Shown here piece by piece: positions 31,166 to 38,760 of a stretch of DNA of 39,690 nt; positions within the stretch are counted from its first letter, which is position 1, and every line of letters starts with the position of its first letter. The notes under the pieces were generated by a model. That model made no database searches. It was not told the DNA's origin and was given only the letters and a program-made list of their open reading frames with translations. A program made the position numbers and the translations under genes. Source of the stretch: Cellulomonas cellasea (GTDB taxonomy: Bacteria; Actinomycetota; Actinomycetes; Actinomycetales; Cellulomonadaceae); NCBI RefSeq assembly GCF_030372105.1, contig NZ_JAUDBQ010000024.1:1-39690 (forward strand), in the 5' to 3' direction.

Positions 31166-33688
31166 ATGTCTGACACGCCGAGCGGTGCCCTCGGCGTCAG
31201 CCATACCCCGGGCGACGACGGGAACCGCCCTCCCCCGGACGCGCATCCCGCCGATCAGACCGAGGTCGTCGACGGCGTCGAGATCACCGACACCCCCACC
31301 GTGCGGGTGCACCACCCCGGCGACCTCGTGGGCGTGGTGGCCTCCGCGCTAGGCGTGGTGCTGCTGATGGTGCTGGCGACCTACGCGCAGAACACCACCA
31401 CAGGCGTGGCCGAGGACGTGCAGGGCTTCGCGTCCGTGCTACGCAAGATCCTCATCCTGCCCGTCGCGGTGCTCGAGGGGATCGTCACGCTCGTGGTCCC
31501 CGTCGCGGTGCTCACCGAGCTCGCGGTGCGCAAGCTCGGTCGGCAGCTCCTCGAGTCGCTCGGCGCGGGCATGGTCGCGCTGCTGCTGTGCTCCGGCCTC
31601 GAGTGGGCGCTCAACTCCTTCGGCACGCAAGCCCTGGTCGACGGGCTGTCCGTGCGCGTCGGCGGCGAGTGGACGCTGACCGTGCCCGGGTACGTCGCCC
31701 TGCTCGCCGGGTTGCTGACCGCCGCCGGGACCCGCAGCCGCCGCCGGACGGTCGGCTGGGCGTGGAACCTGCTGTGGGTCGCCATCGGCATCGTCGTCAT
31801 CACCGGCCAGGTGTCGCTGCCGGGCGTGATGATCTCCCTGCTCGTCGGCCGGGTAGCCGGGATGGGCGTCCGCTACCTCTCGGGAGTGCAGTCCGAGCGG
31901 GCCTACGGCGCGAGCCTGGTGAGCGGGATCCGCCGCGTCGGCTTCAACCCCGCCAAGATCATCCGCGTCCCCGAGACCGAGCCCGGGGCCCCCGCCCGAC
32001 GCACTGCCGCCGACGCCTACACCCGCAACGCCGAGCACCGCCTGTACGAGCTGACCACCCAGGACGGCCGCCGCCTGGACGTGCTCGCCTTCGATGGCGA
32101 CCGGCAGGTGGTCGGCAGCATCTCGCGCCTGTGGCGGTCGCTGCGGCTGCGCGGCATCGACGGCAGGTCCGTGGTGTCCATGCGCCAAGCCGCCGAGCGC
32201 TCCGCGCTGCTGTCCTACGCCGCGCGGTCGGCAGGCGTGCGCACACCCCAGCTCCTGCGCATCGCCGAGGTGCAGGACTCGATGCTGCTGGTCCAGGAGC
32301 ACCTCCCCGACGCGGTCCCGATCGCGGACCTCGACGCGGACGAGATCACCGACGAGATGCTCGAGGCCATCTGGTCCCAGCTCAGCGCCGCGCACGCCGC
32401 GGGCCTCGCGCACCGGGCGCTGACCAGCGACACGATTCTGATGGGCAGCCTGATCGGCCAGCCGATGGTGTGGCTGGTGGGCTGGGAGACGGGGGACGTC
32501 GCATCCTCCGACCTGGCCCGCCGCATGGACGTCGCGCAGGTCATCGCGCTGCTCGCGCTGCGGGTGGGAGCCCCCCGCGCGGTGCGGTCCGCCGTGGCGG
32601 TGCTCCCCGACGCGACGATCGCCTCCATCGGCCCCCTCCTGCAGACCCCCACGCTGCCGCGCCAGACCCGTGAGGAGATGCGCCAGCACAAGGACGTCAT
32701 GACCGAGCTCCGCTCGGCGCTCGTCAAGCGGCTGCCCGAGGCAGATGTGGAGCCGACGCAACTCGTGCGGTTCGGCGCGCGCACGCTCCTGACGATCCTG
32801 GTGACGGCCGTCGCCGCGGTGGTCGTGGTGACCACCGTGAACGTCGAGCAGATCAGCGGGGCGCTGCGAGACAGCGACTGGCGCTGGAGCCTCGTGGCGT
32901 TCGGCCTCGGGCTGTTCACCCACTTCGCCGCCGCCCTGGTGTTCGTGGCGTTCTCGCCGGTGCGGCTCTCCCTGTGGCGCGCCACGCTCACGCAGACGGC
33001 CGCCGCGTTCGTGGCCGTCGCGGCTCCGGCGGGGATCGGGCCGGCAGCGCTGAACCTGCGCATGCTCACCAAGCGCGGCGTCTCGACGACCCTGGCGGCG
33101 GCGACGGTCGCACTCGTCCAGGTCTCCCAGTTCGCGGTGACGATCGTGCTGCTGCTGGTGCTGTCGGTGCTGTCCGGCACGAACCAGGCCGAGCGGTTCA
33201 CCGTCCCGCCCACGATGCTCATCGTCGGCGGGATCGTCGTGGCCATCGTGGTGGCGCTGCTGCTGGTGCCGAAGATCCGGCAGTGGGTGATGCGCAAGGT
33301 CATGCCGACGCTGCAGCAGACCTGGCCGCGCCTCATCGAGGTCGTCGGTCAGCCGGGGCGCCTGGCGCTCGCCTTCGCCGGCAACGTGAGCATGACCCTC
33401 GGGTACGTGTTCGCCTTCCAGGCGTGCCTGGCCGCGTTCGGGCAGGAGCTCAGCCTGATCCAGATCGCGTTGGTGTACCTCGCCGGGAACACCGCGGGCG
33501 CCATCGTCCCGATCCCGGGTGGGATCGGGACGATCGAGGCCAGCATGATCGCGCTCCTCATCGGCGCCGGGATCGGGGCCGGTGTCGCAGCCTCGGTGGT
33601 GCTGCTGTTCCGCGCGCTCACCTACTGGCTGCGAATCCCCGTCGGCTGGGTGGCGATGCGCTACATGCAGAAGCTGGGCGAGCTCTGA
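31166..33688 (+). CDS. Membrane protein: pseudokinase-like domain joined to a lysylphosphatidylglycerol-synthase-type membrane domain
   Basis: An 840-residue protein. After a Pro/Asp-rich leader come six to seven membrane helices (about residues 45-230). A soluble kinase-like middle follows (about 285-520) with hinge-like LVQEHLPDAVP and loop AHAAGLAHRALTSDTIL (H about 416). HRA replaces the catalytic HRD, and VGWETGD stands where DFG is expected, so it is probably inactive. The last third (about 535-835) is the membrane domain of the LPG-synthase/flippase family (PF03706-like), with AAFVAVAAPAGIGPAALNLRML and GAIVPIPGGIGTIEA. The aminoacyl-transferase domain of MprF is missing. A flippase or lipid-binding role gated by the pseudokinase is a guess. 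Confidence 0.85.
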   Translation: MSDTPSGALGVSHTPGDDGNRPPPDAHPADQTEVVDGVEITDTPTVRVHHPGDLVGVVASALGVVLLMVLATYAQNTTTGVAEDVQGFASVLRKILILPVAVLEGIVTLVVPVAVLTELAVRKLGRQLLESLGAGMVALLLCSGLEWALNSFGTQALVDGLSVRVGGEWTLTVPGYVALLAGLLTAAGTRSRRRTVGWAWNLLWVAIGIVVITGQVSLPGVMISLLVGRVAGMGVRYLSGVQSERAYGASLVSGIRRVGFNPAKIIRVPETEPGAPARRTAADAYTRNAEHRLYELTTQDGRRLDVLAFDGDRQVVGSISRLWRSLRLRGIDGRSVVSMRQAAERSALLSYAARSAGVRTPQLLRIAEVQDSMLLVQEHLPDAVPIADLDADEITDEMLEAIWSQLSAAHAAGLAHRALTSDTILMGSLIGQPMVWLVGWETGDVASSDLARRMDVAQVIALLALRVGAPRAVRSAVAVLPDATIASIGPLLQTPTLPRQTREEMRQHKDVMTELRSALVKRLPEADVEPTQLVRFGARTLLTILVTAVAAVVVVTTVNVEQISGALRDSDWRWSLVAFGLGLFTHFAAALVFVAFSPVRLSLWRATLTQTAAAFVAVAAPAGIGPAALNLRMLTKRGVSTTLAAATVALVQVSQFAVTIVLLLVLSVLSGTNQAERFTVPPTMLIVGGIVVAIVVALLLVPKIRQWVMRKVMPTLQQTWPRLIEVVGQPGRLALAFAGNVSMTLGYVFAFQACLAAFGQELSLIQIALVYLAGNTAGAIVPIPGGIGTIEASMIALLIGAGIGAGVAASVVLLFRALTYWLRIPVGWVAMRYMQKLGEL

Positions 33689-33697
33689 CCCCCTCGG

Positions 33698-34081
33698 TCA
33701 GCTGAGCGCCTTGGCTTTGAGGCGGGTGAACTCCGCATCGTCGATGACGCCCGCGTCATAGAGCTCCTTGGCGTGCTGGACCTCCTCCGCGGGTGACCGG
33801 CCGGCCACATTCTTGATGTACTGGTCGGTCTCCTGCTTCGCCCGCTGCGCGGCCTCCGCCTGCCGATGGGCCATGCCCGTCCCGCGGAAGATGATGTACA
33901 CCAGCGCGGTCAGGAACGGGAAGATCACCAGCCCGATGATCCACAGCGCCTTCCACCAGCCGTTGAGCTCACGATCCCTGAAGAGGTCCGCCAGGATCTG
34001 GAACAGGATCATGATGTACACGACGAACAAGAAGACCCAGATCGCGATCCACAGGAAGTCCCACACGCTGTCCCACTCCAT
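33698..34081 (-). CDS. PLDc_N/SHOCT small membrane protein
   Basis: A 127-residue protein. Two membrane helices (residues 7-30 and 45-65) form the PLDc_N (phospholipase D nuclease N-terminal) motif, with DRELNGWWKALWIIGLVIFPFLTALVYII. A charged helix follows, and the C-terminus is a SHOCT domain (SPAEEVQHAKELYDAGVIDDAEFTRLKAKAL). SHOCT domains are short oligomerisation modules. The ATG follows a G-rich tract. A TAGCAT hexamer on the minus strand (34167-34162) could be its -10 box, leaving a 74-base leader. Function is unknown; convergent with the pseudokinase gene. Confidence 0.9.
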   Translation of the reverse strand: MEWDSVWDFLWIAIWVFLFVVYIMILFQILADLFRDRELNGWWKALWIIGLVIFPFLTALVYIIFRGTGMAHRQAEAAQRAKQETDQYIKNVAGRSPAEEVQHAKELYDAGVIDDAEFTRLKAKALS

Positions 34082-34229
34082 GACGCCCCCCGACGCTCCT
34101 GCTGAGCCAGTCGCGGGGAGGCGTCACGAGGTCGCCCCCCGGGACCTGGTCTGACATCTCGATGCTAGGCGCGCGTACCGCGCACGTCCCCTCGAAGGGT
34201 GTCATCCCGGCCCGATCAGGGCGCTAACG

Positions 34230-34252
34230 GGCGCCCGGCGAGGTGGGGCGCC
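34230..34252 (-). terminator. Hairpin after the 58-residue gene
   Basis: GGCGCCC (34230-34236) and GGGCGCC (34246-34252) form a perfect 7-bp stem with a 9-base loop, 25 bases after the small gene's stop. It is followed on the minus strand by CGTTAG, so termination is plausible but weak. Confidence 0.45.
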
Positions 34253-34276
34253 AGGCGGCTGTCCGCGACGGAGCGG

Positions 34277-34453
34277 TCAGGCGAAGTTGGCGTAGTTGCG
34301 CTGCGAGGGCGCGAACTCGAGGTGGGCCGATCGCACGGAGGCGATGCGCGCCCAGGCCTGCAGTCGCCCGGCGGCGGCGCCGGACTGCTGGTCGAGGCTG
34401 GTGAGGTCGGTCTCGGTCGGCTCGTAGTTGCCGAGGGGTCCGCGCTGGTCCAT
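34277..34453 (-). CDS. 58-residue protein under a cyclic-di-GMP-I riboswitch
   Basis: The protein starts MDQRGPLGNYEPTETDLTS and ends in FAPSQRNYANFA. It is hydrophilic with no membrane segment, cysteine or recognisable domain. Support for coding is strong: nearly every codon ends in G or C (only GGA and two CGA do not), like the neighbouring genes, and the ATG follows the riboswitch aptamer by 10 bases. A weak AGGAC ribosome site lies inside the 3' end of the aptamer stem. A second messenger-controlled protein this small could be a peptide regulator or signalling adaptor; function is unknown. It may be missed by automatic annotation because it is so short. Confidence 0.75.
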   Translation of the reverse strand: MDQRGPLGNYEPTETDLTSLDQQSGAAAGRLQAWARIASVRSAHLEFAPSQRNYANFA

Positions 34454-34463
34454 GGAATCTGTC

Positions 34464-34547
34464 CTGTCGTTCGGTAGCCCGGCTGACCTCTGGGGTCCCG
34501 TGGCTTTGCGTCCCCTCCTTGCGGAGGGTTTGCCTGTTCGCTGACAG
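34464..34547 (-). promoter_or_regulatory. Cyclic-di-GMP-I (GEMM-I) riboswitch aptamer
   Basis: On the minus strand the aptamer shows the conserved features in order. A CTGTC arm (34547-34543) comes first, then CAGGCAAACC. The hairpin CCCTCC-GCAA-GGAGGG follows, with a GNRA tetraloop. Next is the invariant GACGCAAAGCC, then ACGGG, a GACC/GGTC hairpin, and the closing AGCCGGGCTACCG. A GACAG arm (34468-34464) closes helix P1. It matches the Vc2 pattern closely. The ribosome site of the 58-residue gene overlaps the last helix, so ligand binding probably controls translation. Whether it reads c-di-GMP or c-GAMP needs the discriminating base to be tested. Confidence 0.93.
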
Positions 34548-34552
34548 ATGCG

Positions 34553-34558
34553 ACATTA
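34553..34558 (-). promoter_or_regulatory. Putative -10 box of the riboswitch transcript
   Basis: TAATGT on the minus strand ends six bases before the aptamer's first arm, so transcription would start close to the 5' side of helix P1. No convincing -35 box was seen, which would fit an activator-dependent promoter. Confidence 0.5.
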
Positions 34559-34709
34559 GACGAGGATGAGATGCGGATGGAAGCCTTTGCGGGTATTGGG
34601 TGGTGAACAGACGTCCAAATCACCCAGTCGGACCAAACAGGACAGACGGGACCGCATCGCCTCCGGATGAGCACAAGGTGGCGCGCATACGCCCTCCGGG
34701 ACATACTGT

Positions 34710-34725
34710 TGTGACGCAGATCACA
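34710..34725. promoter_or_regulatory. Perfect CRP/GlxR-type binding site
   Basis: TGTGA-CGCAGA-TCACA matches the CRP-family consensus TGTGA-N6-TCACA in both half sites. A second palindrome, CGCAGAT-CAC-ATCTGCG (34715-34731), overlaps it. It lies about 160 bases upstream of the riboswitch -10 box and after the PBP gene's terminator, so the riboswitch unit is the nearest downstream target on the minus strand; no plus-strand gene follows for several kb. Confidence 0.65.
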
Positions 34726-34766
34726 TCTGCGAAGGCGGTCTCCGAGCCGCCGGCATCTCAATGAGA

Positions 34767-34793
34767 CGGGGAGCTCCCGCAGAGGGAGCCCCG
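34767..34793. terminator. Imperfect GC hairpin upstream of the CRP site
   Basis: CGGGGAGCTCCC (34767-34778) pairs with GGGAGCCCCG (34784-34793) with one bulged A and a 5-base loop. On the minus strand it is followed by TCTCATTGAGA, itself a small palindrome. It could be a second terminator of the PBP gene. Confidence 0.5.
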
Positions 34794-34892
34794 CCGCGCT
34801 GGACGTGGAGCGGGCGGCACGCAGGGGGGGTCGTCCGGCCAAGCGGCGTGGCCGCGTACGCGGGGGGCAAACGCGGCGGCGCCACAGCGCGG

Positions 34893-34929
34893 GGCTTCTG
34901 ACCGAGCCCCCCATGGCCGGTCAGAAGCC
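34893..34929 (-). terminator. Perfect 12-bp hairpin after the PBP gene
   Basis: GGCTTCTGACCG (34893-34904) and CGGTCAGAAGCC (34918-34929) pair without mismatch around a 13-base loop, 61 bases after the PBP stop. It is the best terminator candidate for that gene; the T-tract is missing. Confidence 0.65.
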
Positions 34930-34989
34930 AAGCCCCATGTCCCAGGCGCAAGGCCGCGCCGGGTCGAACGGGGTCGAGCCCGACGCTGG

Positions 34990-36900
34990 TCAGGCCGTCG
35001 CAGAGCGCAGGAACGCCTCGAGCAGCGGGCCCGACGTCGTCGTCCCGAAGTCGCCCTCCTCGACGAAGACCGCCACCGCCAAGTCGCCCTGCACCGCGAT
35101 CATCCACGTGTGGTTGCGCAGCGCGTCCTGGGCGCCGAACTGCGCCGTGCCGCTCTTCGCGAGCACCGGCTCGCCGGGGACGTCGAGCAGGAAGTCCCCG
35201 CCGCCGTCCGTCACGAAGGACCGCATCATGCTCCGCAGCGCCTCAGCCTCGGCGGCGGTCAGCGGAGTCGCCGAGGGCGCCTGCGCGGGCTCGGCCGAGG
35301 CCACGAGCTGCGGGACGACCCGCTCGCCGCGCGCCACCGACGCCGCGACCACAGCCATCGCCAACGGGGACGCCTGCACCTTGCCCTGCCCGATCATCGA
35401 GGCCGCGTGGTCGGTGCCCTCCGCGCTGTCCGGCACGGCGCCGAGGTAGGCGGGGAAGCCGACGGCGACCTCCTGGCCCAGCCCCAGGCTCGCCGCGGCG
35501 TCCGCGAGCGCCTGCTGGGACGCCGACTCCCGCGCGCCGATGAAGGCGGTGTTGCAGGAGTTGGCCAACGCGGACCGCAGCGGGATCTCGCCGAGGGCGC
35601 TCGCCGGGTAGCCGGGGTAGTTGGCGAAGGCCCGGCCATCGACGGTGGTGGTCGCCGGGCAGCTCAGCGGGCTGTCCGGGGTCATCCCGGAGCGGAGCAG
35701 CGCGAGCGACGTCACCACCTTGAACGTCGACCCCGGCGCGTACGTCCCGACCGTCGCGGTGGAGAGCCCCTCGCCGCCGGGGCCGCTCGCCGCGGCGAGG
35801 ACCTCGCCCGTCGAGGGCCGCAGCGCGACGATGGCGCTGGCGGGCTCCACCGGGGCGAGCAGCTCCTCGGCGGACTGCTGGAGGCTGGGGTCGAGGGTGA
35901 GCGCCAGCGGCTCGCCTGCCCGCGGGTCCAGGTGGAACAGCACGCGGTTCGCGGGGCCCGCAGAGGCCGTGATGGTGAGCCCGGGGTTGCCGCGGAGCTG
36001 CTCGTCGTACTGCTTCTGCAGCCCGCTCAACCCGGCGAGGTCGCCCGCGACGATGGCGCCCTCCGAGGCCTCGACGATCTCGGCGGTGGCGGGGCCGACG
36101 GCACCGAGCAGCGGCCGGGCGAAGGTGCGCGTGGGCGCCAGCGGCAGCGTGTCCGGCACCGCGTTGACCCCGTGCACGGCGCCCAGCGCAGCCACGTCGT
36201 ACGCCGGGTCGCCCTGCCGCACGACGATCGCCTCGACGAAGGCCTTCTCCCCCGCCGCCGCGACCCGCGCCGCATAGGCGTCCGCGTCGATCTCGAGCGC
36301 GGCGGCCAGCTCCCGGGCCACCTCGTCCTGGCCCACCGGGTCGGTCACCCGCGTCTTGTCGACGCCGAGCCGCACCACAGGCCGGTCCTCGACGATCACC
36401 GCGCCCCCGGCGCCCAGCACGTCGCCGCGCTCGGCCCGGTCGCGTGAGACGGTCAGGACCTCCTCGGCGGTGAGGTCGGGGACGAGCATCGACGGCGACC
36501 AGGCGGGCTGCCACTCGCCCTCCACCCGCGTGAGCCTCGCCGTGGTGGTGTACGTCCAGTCGACGTCGCCGGAGTCGACGTCCCAGGTGTGGGCCAGCGT
36601 CGCGACGGCCTTGTCCTTGTCGTCCTCGTCGATGGCCACGGACTGCATCGTGACCGCCGGGGTCCAGCGCGCGAGCTCGGCGAACGCCTTCTCACGGACG
36701 TCCGCGGCGGTGGCGGCGTCGGCGTCGCTCAGGCCCGAGGCGTCGAAGTCGCCGGTGGAGAGCGCCTTCGCGAGCGCGTCAGCCGCGTCCTCCGGGCCCG
36801 GCTGGGCCGACGTGCATCCCGCCAACGCCCCCGCCACGAGGGCGAGGCCCAGCAAGGACCGCAGGCCCGCCCGATCGCCGATGCTCCGCGTGCTGCCCAT
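34990..36900 (-). CDS. Class B penicillin-binding lipoprotein with MecA-N-like domain
   Basis: A 636-residue peptidoglycan transpeptidase on the outer face of the membrane. The N-terminus has a lipobox (LVAGALAGC), so it is probably lipid-anchored. A MecA-N/NTF2-like domain (about residues 45-150) is followed by a PBP dimerisation domain, and the transpeptidase contains STFK (Ser about 391), SCN (Ser about 448) and KSGTA (Lys about 582). The layout resembles mycobacterial PBP-lipo. The ATG at 36900 was preferred over one at 36918 because GGGGGAG lies seven bases before it. MecA-N domains also occur in low-affinity PBPs, but beta-lactam affinity cannot be read from sequence. It stands alone with its own terminator. 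Confidence 0.93.
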   Translation of the reverse strand: MGSTRSIGDRAGLRSLLGLALVAGALAGCTSAQPGPEDAADALAKALSTGDFDASGLSDADAATAADVREKAFAELARWTPAVTMQSVAIDEDDKDKAVATLAHTWDVDSGDVDWTYTTTARLTRVEGEWQPAWSPSMLVPDLTAEEVLTVSRDRAERGDVLGAGGAVIVEDRPVVRLGVDKTRVTDPVGQDEVARELAAALEIDADAYAARVAAAGEKAFVEAIVVRQGDPAYDVAALGAVHGVNAVPDTLPLAPTRTFARPLLGAVGPATAEIVEASEGAIVAGDLAGLSGLQKQYDEQLRGNPGLTITASAGPANRVLFHLDPRAGEPLALTLDPSLQQSAEELLAPVEPASAIVALRPSTGEVLAAASGPGGEGLSTATVGTYAPGSTFKVVTSLALLRSGMTPDSPLSCPATTTVDGRAFANYPGYPASALGEIPLRSALANSCNTAFIGARESASQQALADAAASLGLGQEVAVGFPAYLGAVPDSAEGTDHAASMIGQGKVQASPLAMAVVAASVARGERVVPQLVASAEPAQAPSATPLTAAEAEALRSMMRSFVTDGGGDFLLDVPGEPVLAKSGTAQFGAQDALRNHTWMIAVQGDLAVAVFVEEGDFGTTTSGPLLEAFLRSATA

Positions 36901-37000
36901 CTCGGTCTCCCCCGCCATCGTGCCGTCGTCCGCGCCGGCTGCCTCGCCGCGAGAGGGCTCCCGCGCGCCGCGCCCCCGCCATCCTGCCCGACGCGCCCAC

Positions 37001-37019
37001 GCTGATCGGCCTGATCAGC
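37001..37019. terminator. Small hairpin between the CDF and PBP genes
   Basis: GCTGATC (37001-37007) and GATCAGC (37013-37019) form a perfect 7-base inverted repeat with a 5-base spacer, eight bases after the CDF stop on the minus strand. It could terminate the CDF gene or act as an operator for the PBP gene 100 bases further on. Confidence 0.4.
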
Positions 37020-37027
37020 CCGGCGCG

Positions 37028-37951
37028 TCAGTCGTGGTGGCCGCGCTCATGCTGGGCGTGCCGCTCCGGCTCGAGCTGGAACGTGGAGTGCTCGATGGAG
37101 ATCGGGAAGTGCTCCGCGACGCAGGACTGCAGCGCGTCGAGCATCTGCGGCGCATGCCCGTCGTGGAAGCACGAGTCGTCCACCACCACATGCGCGGTGA
37201 GCACCGGGAGGCCCGTGGCGATCTGGGTGACGTGCAGGTCATGCACCTCGATCACCCGGGGGACGCCCAGCAGATGCGAGCGCACGGACTCCAGGTCCAG
37301 GCCCCGCGGCGTCGACTCCAGCAGCACGTCGACCGTCTCGCGCAGGAGCTTCCAGGTGCGGGGCAGGATGAGGGCGCCGATGAGCAGGGCCACCACCGCG
37401 TCGGCGCGCGTCCACCCGGTGAGCGCGATGACGATGGCCGCGATGATCACCGCCACCGAGCCCAGGGCGTCGTTCAGCACCTCGAGGAACGCCGCGCGCA
37501 TGTTGAAGCTCGACGAGCGCCCGCCCGCCAGCACCCCCAGCGCGACCAAGTTCCCCACGAGGCCGATGACGCCGAACACGAGCATCTCGGTGGAGGCCAC
37601 CTCCGCGGGGGAGAACAACCTCCGCACGGCCTCCACCAGCACGTACACGCCCACGATCAGCAGCACCGCGGCCTGGGCCGTCGCGGCCAGCACCTCGGCG
37701 CGGCGCAGGCCCCACGTGCGGCGGTCCGTGGCGGGGCGGGTCACCAACGAGGCGGCGACCAGCGCCATCAGCAGCCCGCCGGCGTCGGTGAGCATGTGCG
37801 CGGAGTCGACGAGCAGCGACAGGGAGCCGCTGAGCAGCGCCCCCACGACCTGCGCGACGAGCACCGCTGTGGTGATGCCGAACGCCACGGCCAATCGACC
37901 ACGATGCTGCCCAGCGGGTGAGCCGCCGATGTGGTGGTGGTCGTGCCCCAT
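37028..37951 (-). CDS. Cation diffusion facilitator (CzcD/ZitB-like) metal exporter
   Basis: A 307-residue zinc-type CDF transporter with six membrane helices and a cytoplasmic C-terminal domain. His-rich ends are present (MGHDHHH at the N-terminus, RHAQHERGHHD at the C-terminus). The TM2 metal site is VDSAHMLTDAGG. The TM5 site reads FLEVLNDALGSV, where the first His of the usual HxxxD is Glu. The C-terminal domain has VRSHLLGVPRVIEVHDLHVTQI. The ATG at 37951 follows GGAGG. It exports divalent cations (Zn, Co or similar) by proton exchange; the TM5 change may shift selectivity. Divergent from the GNAT gene. Confidence 0.95.
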   Translation of the reverse strand: MGHDHHHIGGSPAGQHRGRLAVAFGITTAVLVAQVVGALLSGSLSLLVDSAHMLTDAGGLLMALVAASLVTRPATDRRTWGLRRAEVLAATAQAAVLLIVGVYVLVEAVRRLFSPAEVASTEMLVFGVIGLVGNLVALGVLAGGRSSSFNMRAAFLEVLNDALGSVAVIIAAIVIALTGWTRADAVVALLIGALILPRTWKLLRETVDVLLESTPRGLDLESVRSHLLGVPRVIEVHDLHVTQIATGLPVLTAHVVVDDSCFHDGHAPQMLDALQSCVAEHFPISIEHSTFQLEPERHAQHERGHHD

Positions 37952-38114
37952 GACACCTCCGGTCCGCATGCCTCGACCGCCACGACTGCGGACGGCCACC
38001 CCGACCGTACCCGCGTTCGCCTGGTGTGCTGCCACCCGCGTGCTGAGGCCACCAAAGCAGTGCTCGGGCGGCGAATCCCCGGCGGGAACCGTTGCGCTAG
38101 GCCAGAGTGGGGCG

Positions 38115-38750
38115 ATGGCGGACGAGGAAGAAGTCGCAGGTCAGCACGCACAGGCGCGCCACGGGTGGCGCGCGCGGGAGATCGGGGCGCTGCTGGGCGA
38201 CGCGTTGGCTGACGATCCCGGCTTCTCCCATGTGCTGCCCGACGCGACCGCCCGCCACACGACCCTGCGGGCCGTCTACACCTTCACCGCGCGTGACGCC
38301 CACCGGTCCGGGCGGGTGCTCACCACCCAGGACGGGTCAGGGCTGGCGGGTGTCGCCCTGTGGCGCCCTCCCGGATCGGCGCCTGTGAGCGTCCGGCGAT
38401 GGCTCCGCTCGACCCCGGACGCGGCCCGTGTGCTGTGGCACGCCCGCCGCCGGACCCCCGCCCTGCTGCGCCTCGCCGCGCAGATCGGCGAGGCCGTGCC
38501 GGTGGACGCCTGGTACCTACAGGCCCTCGGCGTGCGCGCCGACGCCCAACGACGAGGGCACGGGCGCCGACTGGTGCAGCCCCTGCTCGACGAGGCCGAC
38601 GCCCACGGGACCCCGTGCTGCCTGGAGACGTTCCACCTTTCGAACGTGCCGTACTACGAGGCGCTGGGCTTCGTGGCGCCCGCCGGCCCGATGCCGCTGT
38701 TCCCCGGCGGCCCCGCCGTCGTCCGCATGAGCCGGCCGCCCCGGCCGTAG
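38115..38750 (+). CDS. GNAT-family N-acetyltransferase
   Basis: A 211-residue acetyltransferase. The acetyl-CoA-binding motif is WYLQALGVRADAQRRGHGRRLVQPLLDEADA (RxxGxG in QRRGHG). CCLETFHLSNVPYYEALGF is the standard C-terminal GNAT block. The N-terminal half is less conserved and probably binds the acceptor. The substrate is unknown. No strong ribosome site is evident; the start was taken as the ATG that gives the usual GNAT length. Confidence 0.92.
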   Translation: MADEEEVAGQHAQARHGWRAREIGALLGDALADDPGFSHVLPDATARHTTLRAVYTFTARDAHRSGRVLTTQDGSGLAGVALWRPPGSAPVSVRRWLRSTPDAARVLWHARRRTPALLRLAAQIGEAVPVDAWYLQALGVRADAQRRGHGRRLVQPLLDEADAHGTPCCLETFHLSNVPYYEALGFVAPAGPMPLFPGGPAVVRMSRPPRP

Positions 38751-38760
38751 CCGCGCGGTG

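Noticed and set aside
34216-34914. A 232-residue minus-strand frame across the riboswitch region
   Set aside because: Arg/Pro-rich shadow that crosses the riboswitch and two hairpins; the 58-residue frame has far better codon use.
37083-38750. GNAT frame extended to 555 residues
   Set aside because: The extension is antisense to the CDF gene, which has convincing motifs and a strong ribosome site.
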